Below, piece after piece: positions 32,996-41,537 of a DNA stretch of 64,000 nt. Numbering within the stretch: position 1 is the first letter of the stretch; each line of letters starts with the position of its first letter. Under the pieces are notes generated by a model that was not told the origin of the DNA, made no database searches, and was given only the letters and a program-made list of their open reading frames with translations. This stretch comes from Hordeum vulgare subsp. vulgare. Lineage: Eukaryota > Streptophyta > Magnoliopsida > Poales > Poaceae. Both the position numbers and the translations under genes were made by a program. Where the stretch lies: NCBI RefSeq assembly GCF_904849725.1, contig NC_058524.1:24459001-24523000 (forward strand), read 5' to 3'.

Positions 32996-34231
32996 ATCTC
33001 TCACAAGGTGATCGATCCAGAAATCATACCAAGGCTAAGGAGTGATGTGGTGCAATGTCTTGTCAGGTTCGAGCTGGTGTTCCCATCATCCTTCTTCAAT
33101 ATCATGACACACGTCCTAGTTCATCTAGTTGACGAGATTGTCATTTTGGGCCCCATATTTCTACACAATATGTACCCCTTTGAGAGGTTTATGGGAGTCC
33201 TAAAGAAATATGTCCGTAACCGCGCTAGGCCAGAAGGAAGCATCTCCATGGGCCATCAAACAGAGGATGTCATTGTGTTTTGTGTTGACTTCATTCCTGG
33301 CCTTAAGAAGATAGGTCTTCCTGAATCGCGGTATGAAGGGAGACTGACTGGAAAAGGCACGCTTAGAGGGGACTCAATAATATGCAGGGACGGATATTCT
33401 TGGTCTCAAGCACACTACACAGTACTAATGAACTCTACCTTGGTGACCCCGTATGTCGATGAACACAAGAACAGTCTACGCTCCAAACACCCGGAGCGGT
33501 GCGATGACTGGATTACAAGTGAACACATCAGGACTTTCAGCAGTTGGTTGGAAACACGTCTCAGAGGTGAGAACACTGTTTGTGTTGAGCTGTACTCGTT
33601 GTCCAGGGGACCATCTTCAACTGGATTGACTTACAAAGGATACGATATAAATGGGAATACATTTTACACGATCGCCCAAGATCAAAAGAGCATCAACCAA
33701 AACAGCGGTATCCGCTTTGATGCATCAACCGAGAGGGGAATAGACACATATTATGGTTACATAGTGGACATATGGGAAATGGAATACGGACATGATTTTA
33801 AGGCCCCTTTGTTTAAGTGCAAATGGTTCAATCTGTCAGGAGGCGGGGTACAGATAGACCTACAGTACGGAATGACAACAGTCGATCTGAACAATCTTGG
33901 GTACACTGATGAACCGTTCATCCTAGCCAATGATGTGGCACAGGTTATCTATGTGAAGGACATGTCTACCAAACCGAGAAAAAGAAAAGATAAGGAACCG
34001 AATACATCATACAATGAGCCAAAGCGCCACATAGTTTTTTCAGGAAAAAGGGACATCTTGGAAGTGGAGGGCAAGACAGACATGTCCGAAGATTATGAAA
34101 AGTTTCATGAAATTCCTCCCTTGAAAGTCAAGGCTGACCCAAGCATCCTGATAAATGATGAAGATTATCCATGGTTACGGCGCAAAAAGGAAAGGATACA
34201 AGCGAAGACAAAGTGCAGACTTTCTCCATAA

Positions 34232-34480
34232 CTATTATGATGATACCATGCCAACTTTCAACCTTGTCGTAGTTCATTTGAAATGCCTATTGTAACAGAC
34301 AAGTTTCCGTATGAAATCCTGATACTTCGAAAGAGATTGTCCGTTTTGTACACGAAGTGCATCCAGTTTTTGCTATAACCCTCTCAACTTTCTTGCATAT
34401 GCTATGTGGATGAAATGATGATACCATGCCAAATTCCAACCTTTTTAGAGTTCATTTGAAATTCTTTTCAATTTCTGGGT
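34232..34480 (-). repeat. Single copies of the CACTA-F satellite unit
   Basis: Directly after the transposase stop, the minus strand contains GTTGAGAGGGTTATAGC, AAAACTGGATGCACTTCG and TTGAAAGTTGGCATGGTATC, diverged versions of the ~337-bp unit arrayed at 62250-64000. A second partial copy covers about 34395-34480. Confidence 0.75.
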
Positions 34481-34611
34481 CTTATAGCTCAAAATAATCA
34501 GTAAATGCAGGAAAAATAACATACGAAGTCAGAAAGGGATGAAAATTAATGATGTAAGTAGAAACCAAATAAAATAAATAAACTTTAATAAAACAAGAAG
34601 TCCGGACTAAA

Positions 34612-34845
34612 AGAATTATCATAAAAGAAAATAAATAAGTAATTAGAATTTTGTTACAAACTTTAATAGCAGAAAGAATTATCATAAAAGAAAATAAATA
34701 AGTAATTAGAATTTTGTTACAAACTTTAATAGCAAAAAGAATTATCAGAAAAGAAAAAAAATAAGTAATTAGAATTTTGTTACAAACTTTAATAGCAAAA
34801 TAATTATCATAAAAGAAAATAAATAAGTAATTAGAAACAAAAAAG
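34612..34845. repeat. 63-64-bp A-rich tandem repeat (about 3.5 copies)
   Basis: The unit (AGAATTATCATAAAAG, AATAAATAAGTAATTAG, TTTTGTTACAAACTTTAA) starts at 34612, 34675, 34738 and about 34801. It lies between the satellite remnant and the internal promoter cluster of CACTA-D. Confidence 0.9.
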
Positions 34846-34902
34846 GAAGCAAAAAAACTAGATTTTTTTTAAACATAGCACCGCACCAAGCCAGCACACG
34901 GC

Positions 34903-35470
34903 GTTTGGTCCCGGTTGGTGCCAAAAAAAAAATTTAGTTGTAAGTAGAAACAAAAGAAAACAAATAAAGAAAAAAACAAAAAAAAATATTGGAAAAAATT
35001 AAAAAAATAGATGCGAATTTAAAGAGAAAATTCAACGCAAATTCAAAGTACTAGTTAGCTTAACTCGCTAACTAGCACTTTGAATTTAGATTGAATTTTG
35101 TCTTTAAATTCGAGCTCGATGTTGGAGCCGCGGCGGAGCTTATAAACAGGTTCGGGGGCCCTTCGCTTGGTGAGGTGGGACAAAACATCCAACCGCACCG
35201 CGGCTGTGGCAAGCACATGCCTTTAGTCCCGGTTTATGGCTCCAACCGGGACCAAAGGCCTCTGCTTCCCACCCTTCGGGCTGCTGAAAAGAGACCTTTG
35301 GTCCCGGTTGGTGGCTCCAACCGAGACTAATGCCCCCTTTAGTCGCGGTTGGTGCTACTAACCGGGACCAAAGGTCTCTGTTTTCCACCCTTTTGGGCTG
35401 CTGAAAAGAGGCCTTTGATCTCGGTTGGTGGCACAAACCGGGACCAAAGGCCTTTGCTATATAAGCCAGC
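34903..35470 (+). promoter_or_regulatory. Internal palindrome cluster and promoter of CACTA-D second gene
   Basis: Five or more copies of GGTCCCGGTTGGTG and complements such as CAACCGGGACCAAAGG form palindromes at 35220-35455. They resemble the motifs at the element ends but lie 2.7 kb inside. A TATA box, GCTATATAAGCC, follows at 35457-35468, just before the Pro-rich exon. A 27-bp-class inverted repeat around AACTCGCTAACTAG is at 35050-35075. Confidence 0.65.
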
Positions 35471-35759
35471 ACTTGAAATTTTCAGATTTGTATCGCCACC
35501 ATTGCCCCCCGCCCGACGACGCCGCGAGCTCATCCACGACGCCGCCAGGCTGCCCCCGTCGCCGTCACCCTCCGCCCCCCAAGCCCACGCCATCGCCCAT
35601 CGCCGTCGCCCTCCGCCCCCCGCCGCCGTCGCCGTCGCCCTCCGCCGCCCCCGAGCCGTCGCCCGTCACCGTCGCCCTCGCCCTCCGCCCCCGCCCCCGT
35701 CGCCGTCACCCTCGCCGCCCACGCCGTCGCCCCGGCCGCCCCCGATGTGAGCCTCCGCC

Positions 35760-36753
35760 GCCGCCACGGCTCTGTTCTTTTTTTATTTATTGTTTTTAAT
35801 TTTTGATTTATAACACAACAATTTGTTGATTAGAATAGAAAAATACAAATAAATATACATATTTTTTGATACAATTTTGTACTAAAATGAGCCTCTCAAG
35901 TGTCCATCTTATTCGAGAAAAGGCTTGGAAGTTCCACACCCACATAAGAAAATGAAGTCTTCATATATTTTGTTTCCTTGTTACCCAATGGAAAAATTCA
36001 CGACCATTCGATTATCTATTTTCTTAGATTAAGCAACTAGTCTATAACTGATTATCCTTGAATGGAGTAGGAAGCAATACAATGTTTGTTTCTAGGAAAC
36101 TAGAAATGCAATGCTAATGTACCATGTTCTTGGAACTCTTGACTATAGTTATTGCGTATTAAAGGCACAATATGTTTAAGAAATATATCAAAAAACTCTC
36201 CCAAAAATGAAACCATATGTTTTGTGAATCTGATGGACCCCTTTTCATAGCCATACCCTAACCAATAAGTCATCGTAAGCATCATCACCTATATTGTGAA
36301 AAAATTCATTATATTTGTGTTGAGATACATTTGTTATTTATTTTTAGAAGCACGCTGATATAAGAAGGATTGTCCAAGGTTTTATCATAAAAGACTATGT
36401 CCATATCTCAAAATCACGTATTTTAAAATGTGGTGATGTGGCAGTCCTACTACCATATGCCTATATAACATGCCTATCCCGCATAGAACTAGTTTATTTT
36501 TTTAGTTTATTTTACGATGATATAATATGCCTATCTAGTATTTTAAAATGTGGTCATGTGGTGATGTGGTAATTTGTTATTTACTTTTAGAAGCACGCTG
36601 ATATAAGAAGTAGTTTATTTTTAGCAAGAAAATTAATAGAACTTGTTTATTTTTTAGTTCATTTTACGATGCCTATCCAGCATCCTCGTCGTCGACTCGG
36701 CAGATGACACCTGCTTGATCAGAGGGGCCCTGTCCGGGACTGGGCTTCGCCCG
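35760..36753. other. Long intron of the CACTA-D B3 gene
   Basis: AT-rich with no convincing coding sequence. Two copies of TTTTAGAAGCACGCTGATATAAGAAG (written here only in part: AGCACGCTGATATAAGAAG) stand at about 36349 and 36591. They mark a further internal duplication of roughly 240 bp. Confidence 0.5.
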
Positions 36754-36998
36754 GCTGGAAGCAGTTCGTCTGTGCCTACGACTTGCGGCACGGGTACTTC
36801 CTTGTCTTCAGGTACGACGGCAATGCCACGTTCGCCGTGAAGGTGTTCGACACGACTATGTGTCGGAGGCGCTACCAGGATGACGACGATGCCAGTATTC
36901 TCTGTCTTTTCTTCCTCCCCATTAGGCTATGTCTCACACCCATTTAAAAAAACTTTTTTGCATTTGGCAAGGCAATGGGAGCAGGAGCAGAGAGTACT
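36754..36998 (+). repeat. Partial duplicate of the B3 exon
   Basis: Aligns with 37236-37480 at a constant offset of 482 bp with few mismatches. It encodes the C-terminal half of the B3 domain (WKQFVCAYDLRHGYF, FRYDGNATFAVKVFDTT) plus the start of the following intron. Where the complete copy has a stop, this one reads Tyr. Confidence 0.88.
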
Positions 36999-37984
36999 GA
37001 CAATGTTGTAAAGGGTAGTAATTGGTCTCTTCTGCTGCTTTTTAGAGATGGAGTTCTTCACGATTATACTTGAGAAATCCTCCAGCAGGCAGGTGTTGCC
37101 AGAAAATTTTGTGAAGATGCTGGACGGCCATCAGCCACAGAACATGAAGCTGAGGCAGGCCGGCAACGGGCTTCACAAGATGTGGGACGTGAAGGTGGTG
37201 TTCGACATCGATGGAGGCATGTACCTAGATCGTGGCTGGAAGCAATTCGTCTGTGCCTACGACCTGCGGCACGGGTAGTTCCTTTTCTTCAGGTACGGCG
37301 ACAACGCCACGTTCGCCGTGAAGGTATTCGACACGACTATGTGTCGGAGGCGCTACCAGGACGACGACGATGCCAGTACGCTCTCTCTCTTCTTCCTCTC
37401 TATTAGGCTATGTCTCACACCCGTTTAAAAAAAACTTTTATGCATTTGGCAAGGCAATGGGAGCAGGAGCAGCGAGTACTGCTACAGGTCCTATGTCTAC
37501 GGCAGCAGCGACTCTGGCTGCAGCAAAAGTAGCAGCAACTCTGGCTACAGCAAAAGTAGCAGCGATGATGGCCTCGCGATGGTGATCCCATAGCTGGGTG
37601 AGAGGGCCATGCCAATTGTGGTAGAGGAGTACATCCCACAGCCTGGCCTGGGACTTCGCCGCTCTAAGCGCATCAGGATGATGAAGGAGAAGGTGAAGAA
37701 GCAGAAGTGAAGATCTTAAGAACCTGATGGAGCTTTAATCTTTCTAGTGTAAACCTTTTAAGTACGATAGTGTTGAACTGCTACTGCACTTTTAAGTGTG
37801 ATGGTGGTGTGCCTAATGAAATTTTGTGCATGCTCATGGATGCTCATGGATGAAAGATAAAATTATTTCTTTTTGTGCTTGCTCATGGATGCTCTTTGGT
37901 TGGTGTATATAACAACCTAAATTAACCCCTAAACCATCCCCTTTCAAAAAAAAACAAAAACCTCAGCTTCAACTAGGTGCTAAT

Positions 37985-38203
37985 GCGTGGATGCCTTTTG
38001 GTCCCGGTTGGTGTCACCAACCGGGACTAAAGGCCCCCCTGCGTGGCCTGGCCGCAACGGCCACGTGGAGGCCCCTCTGTCCTGGTTGGTCTAAGAATCG
38101 GGACTAAAGGCCGAGGGCATTAAAACGACCTTTTAGTCCCGGTTCCAAAACCGGGACAGAAGGCCCTTACGAACCGGGACAAAAGGCCCTTTTTCTACTA
38201 GTG
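37985..38203. repeat. CACTA-D right subterminal zone and end
   Basis: GGTCCCGGTTGGTG...CACCAACCGGGACTAAAGG, a GGCCACGTGGAGGCC core and further CCGGGAC copies precede the terminus CTTTTTCTACTAGTG. The zone is closely similar to the right end of CACTA-B (6050-6269), so both belong to one family. Confidence 0.85.
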
Positions 38204-38206
38204 ATA

Positions 38207-38614
38207 GTTGTTTATCGTTTTTTGGGAGAGATACATCACTAGTCAACATCATGTGATTCCGGTCCATATCACCACCATTGCTTACACCTCCATCATTTAC
38301 TGCTTTCATTTACTTTTCTGTTGCAGTCACTATCACTATTCCCGCTTGTGTTTTGATCCTTTGCAAACCACAAGGCCGAAGAGATTGACAACCTCTCTGT
38401 ACTCATTGTTAGCAAACTTACTTCTTGTGTGTGCAGGTCCACGTCTTCTGCTAGCGCTAGAGTAGAGGACACCTACTTGTTGATCCTCTGAGTCCTCCTG
38501 GTTCAATAAACCTTACAGTCCTCGTGTAAGGGAAATTTGCTGCTGACTATATCTCCACCTTTCACTTGGGGTAACCAACGAGGGGCGAGAAGTATATCCA
38601 TCAACTCGTCATCA
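38207..38614 (+). repeat. G1 5' LTR, second part
   Basis: Aligns with 47220-47628. The LTR ends ATCA at 38614 and is followed by AGCAACTTTT and the primer-binding site at 38625-38642. Confidence 0.88.
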
Positions 38615-38786
38615 AGCAACTTTTTGGCGGCGTTGCCGGGCACTCCAGTCTTCAAGATAGGGGAGTTGCACGCTATCTTTTACCTTTGCTTTTTAGTCCT
38701 GTTAGTTTGCTTTCTAGTTTTTGCTTTAGATTCCTATACCAAAAACCACAAAAAAATTAGTTTCTTTGTTCTTGCTTGTTGCTGCT

Positions 38787-39712
38787 ATGGGTTCCACTGA
38801 AAAAACCAAGTTGCGTGACTTCACTAGTCACAACAACAATGATTTTACCCTCTCTTCTATTGCTCCAATTGCGACTGTTGGTATTTATAAAAGTAATAGA
38901 CCTTGCGACTATGTTAGTCATTATGTAGAATTATGCCCTTGGCATGGTCTCCTCAGGAAGGAACCGGATCTTTGGTTTGAAGTTGCTCCTAAACGTCCCC
39001 AAACATGGGAAGACATCGAAACTCTTATAATAGAGAGAAAATCAAATATAGAAGATGCACTACAATTTTACTTAATAGTAATGATATTGATTTTGATAAT
39101 TGTAGTCTTTTAAAAGTTATCACTTTTTTTCAAAGAATGGCTGAAGACCCCCACACTAGTACACTCAATATTGCCTTCACTGAGCATATTACCAATGCTC
39201 TTATGAAAGCTAGGGACGAGAAGCTCAAGCTAGATACTTCTATTCCTTGAAAACTAGAAGATGGTTGGGATCCTATGGTCAAGATTAAATTGAATAATAT
39301 ATCTTGCTTTGCTTTATGTGATGTTGGAGCTAGTGCCTCCGTTATGCCCAAAAGAATGTATGATATGCTTGATTTGAAACCTTTTGATCAATGTTCTTTT
39401 GGTGTTCGTCTTGTGGATTCTTCCATAAAGAAACCTTTAGGTAGAATTGATGATGTTCTTATTGTTGTCAATGATAATTATGTGCCCGTTGATTTTCTAA
39501 TTATGGACATTGAGTGTGATCCCTCATGTCCAATTATTTTGGGACGTCCTTTTCTCCGCACCGTTGGTGCTATCATTGCCATGAAAGAAGGGACCATTAG
39601 ATTCCAATTTCCCCTTAAAAAGGTAATGGAACACTTCCCTCGAAAGAAGATTAAGTTACCTTATGAGTCCGTTATTCGGGCAAGTTATTCTTATGGAGTT
39701 GATAATACTTGA
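38787..39712 (+). pseudogene. G1 gag/protease relic
   Basis: Starts MGSTEKTKLRDFTSH at 38787, where the Athila gag would begin. A frameshift near 39060 leads into FFQRMAEDPHTSTLNIAF, and a TGA at 39248 is followed by an open stretch to 39712. That stretch has a retroviral-type aspartyl protease: CFALCDVGASASVMP (active-site D-x-GA form typical of the lineage), then VPVDFLIMDIECDPSCPIIL with GRPFLRTVGA. It is far shorter than a full gag-pol: capsid is mostly missing, and reverse transcriptase, RNase H and integrase are absent. It probably moved, if at all, with enzymes from a related element. Confidence 0.75.
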
Positions 39713-39726
39713 TATTTTTGTATCAT

Positions 39727-39772
39727 GCCTAGCTCAAAGGCATAAAAGAAAGCGCTTGTTGGGAGGCAACCC
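39727..39772 (+). other. Conserved post-ORF motif in G1
   Basis: GCCTAGCTCAAAGGC, a spacer, then GCGCTTGTTGGGAGGCAACC. See the matching motif in G2 at 20241-20285. Confidence 0.6.
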
Positions 39773-40918
39773 AATTTGTTTTTACTTTCAGTTTTAGTGG
39801 TGTTTATGCTTGTTACTACTGTAGCAATATCATTGTATCTTTATTTTCAAGCTTTGTGCCAAGTTTTAACCTCCGATTGCAAGAAAGTTAAAAAGTTGTG
39901 ACATGCTGTCGAGAAACAGATTATGTCTGCTTGACGGAAAAATTCGCCAAAAATCACCAGATCATCTTTTTGATCTGAATTTTTTGACAATATGCTCTAT
40001 ATGATTGTCTTTCTGGCATCTATTCTGAGTTTTTTGATTCAAGTTGCAGAAGTGCCCCAAAGAAATTATTTACTACCTATTGTTCTGTTTTTCGCAGATT
40101 TTGCCACGTTTTGCGTTTTCATCATTTTGCAAATCTTAAGCTTGCTTTTCCTGTGCAAAAACCTTTTGGAAATCATGAGAAACAGTAGATTTTCATGTAA
40201 ATATATATTTCCAGTAGGAATAAATTATTTTATTATGGGTACTAACTATTCTAATTAGCTTATGTTGAGTTTCGTATGAAGGGAGTTTTCAATTATGCGA
40301 TGGAAGATGATGAAAGAAGATCTAGGAATGTCAAGCGCTCAAGCTTGGGGATGCCCCCATGCACCCCAATAAATATTCAAGGATACTCAAGCGTCTAAGC
40401 TTGGGGATGCGCCCGTGCATCCCCTTCTCTATCAACAATCATCAGTTCGTCCTTCTTCATGCTATATTTTTATCACTTCAAATGTTATGTGCTATACTTG
40501 GAGCGTCCCGCTCTTTACTTTTTAGTTTGTTTTAGTTTTGCTTGCTGTTTATAACAAGTCGGAACCTAGCCTTTTTTGTTTGGGAGAGAAACACGCTCCA
40601 TTCCACTGTAGAATACAACACAGGTTTTCATGCTTATCGTTTTGTGTGTTCTCTAGCTTTACATAGCTGTTGTCATGCTTAGCTCTTAGTTTTCATGCTA
40701 AATCTTTTTAAGAGATTTTATTTAGTTTTGTTTTGGAACTCTCTTGAGTTATCATGCTTATCTTGTTTAGAGAGTTGGCTGGTTGCACTGAGTTGTGTGT
40801 CTTGCATGAGTAGGTAATTGAGGTTGCTATTTAAGTATAGTAGTAACTTGCAATAGTTTAGAGCTATTGATTTGAGTAATGTAAGGACTATTGGTGCCAA
40901 GAGCTGGAGCCTATTAGT
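39773..40918 (+). other. G1 noncoding internal region
   Basis: No gene is seen. Two hairpin-forming units read AAGCTTGGGGATGCCCCC (40341) and AAGCTTGGGGATGCGCCC with GCATCCCC (40397-40424). They repeat the motif used as polypurine tract in G2. Confidence 0.6.
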
Positions 40919-41117
40919 GATAGGTGTCGTATTTTGGAAAATCCGTGTGTTTTTCAGAAACTAAAAAATAGTTGAGAACTCTAGCTACTAGATTGATCGC
41001 TAACCTCTGGAGGGGTTGGAATATATAGAGTACACTCACGTTACCATGGGTCGAGGATGTGCAAGGATAACCAAACCCCCAAACACTCGTCCTCGGGGTA
41101 CTTGTCTCTTTGTGAAC
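40919..41117. other. Unassigned fragment between G1 and Angela-2
   Basis: About 200 bp with no match to G1, G2 or Angela elsewhere in the window. Its minus strand reads CTCTATATATTCCAACCCC, as in many LTR promoters, so it may be a scrap of another LTR. It joins the broken gag of Angela-2 at GAACTTTGAGCACATG. Confidence 0.4.
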
Positions 41118-41537
41118 TTTGAGCACATGTTCACTGACAGACGAGTTCTCCTCCATCTTGCAAGCATAGAATTTATCGGAGGTCGCATACCTCTTGATCC
41201 GGGCATTCTTCTGAAAGATGAACTTCAACTCCTGGAACATCTCAAATGCTCCATGACGCTCAAAGCGACGTTAAAGTCCCGGTTCTAAGCCATACAAGAC
41301 TGCACATTGAACTACTGAGTAGTCCTCCTTACGTGCTAACCAAGCGTTCTTAACATCCTGGTCAGCCGTAGCGGGTGGTTCATCTCCTAGCGCAGCATTA
41401 AGGACATAATCCTTCTTCCCAGCTTGTAAGATTAGCTTAAGATTACGAGCCCAGTCTACAAAGTTGCTTCCATCATCTTTCAACTTAGCTTTCTCTAGGA
41501 ACGTATTAAAATTCAAGGTCACTGTCGCGTGAGCCAT
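41118..41537 (-). pseudogene. Angela-2 gag N-terminal fragment
   Basis: Starts MAHATVTLNFNTFLEKAK at 41537 and can be followed to MEENSSVSEHVLK. A CAA-to-TAA change after YGLEPGL (about 41272) stops it. The zinc knuckle and all later domains are missing. Gag would form the particle shell; this fragment cannot. Confidence 0.9.

Larger units (their letters stand above)
16448..34231 (+). pseudogene. CACTA-D TNP2-like transposase, split by G2 and Angela-1
   Basis: The coding sequence lies in three blocks: 16448-17519, 24537-25578 and 33001-34231. Block 1 has the N-terminal transposase-associated domain (WMYGDRHTFEYIKGVHNFL, with the CCPCPKCGN zinc-ligand motif). Block 2 has the Transposase_21 core (VTPCMYNLPPWMCMNRKF, PGNDIDMYLRPLV, CTHCL, DVMHITKNLCVNLLG). 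Block 3 has DUF4218 (FPSSFFNIMTHVLVHLVDE, YPFERFMGVLKKYVRN) and DUF4216 (YYGYIVDIWEMEYG, FKCKWF). The frame is broken by a 57-bp duplication with frameshift (16741-16855), a stop after CLADTESI (24878), a frameshift near 25140 and stops near 25334 and 25536. The stop of block 3 is at 34229-34231. The gene would have encoded the main cut-and-paste enzyme; it is now inactive. Confidence 0.9.
35485..37710 (+). pseudogene. B3 DNA-binding domain gene inside CACTA-D
   Basis: Three exons are inferred: about 35485-35746 (Ala/Pro/Arg-rich, donor GTGAGCC), about 37044-37385 after TTTTTAG, and about 37459-37710. The middle exon encodes a B3 domain of about 105 residues: EFFTIILEKSSSRQVLPENF, then WDVKVVFDIDGGMYLDRGWK, QFVCAYDLRHG, FFRYGDNATFAVKVFD. 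This fits the REM-like branch of plant B3 proteins, which bind DNA through this fold. The last exon has a Ser/Tyr/Lys-rich repeat (GCSKSSSNSGYSKSSS) and a basic tail (RRSKRIRMMKEKVKKQK) that could be a nuclear signal. Breaks are a TAG where a Tyr codon is expected (37276; the upstream partial copy still has TAC) and a TAG near 37590. A partial B3 copy lies in the intron. The exon structure is inferred. Confidence 0.7.
15753..38203 (+). mobile_element. CACTA-D: large CACTA transposon with two nested retroelements
   Basis: Starts CACTAGTAGAAAACAGGG at 15753 and ends CTTTTTCTACTAGTG at 38203, flanked by ATA on both sides (15750-15752, 38204-38206). The 3' LTR of G1 shows the empty site (AAGCATAGTTGTTTATC, 47212-47228), which proves the ends. 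Without G2 and Angela-1 the element is about 8 kb. It carries a TNP2-type transposase gene, a noncoding repeat zone, an internal promoter cluster and a B3-domain gene, all on the plus strand. Confidence 0.92.

Noticed and set aside
35349..35799. Possible Pro-rich cell wall protein in its own right
   Set aside because: It overlaps the palindrome cluster and a plausible splice donor, and the counterpart in CACTA-F shows the same place as first exon of the second CACTA gene.
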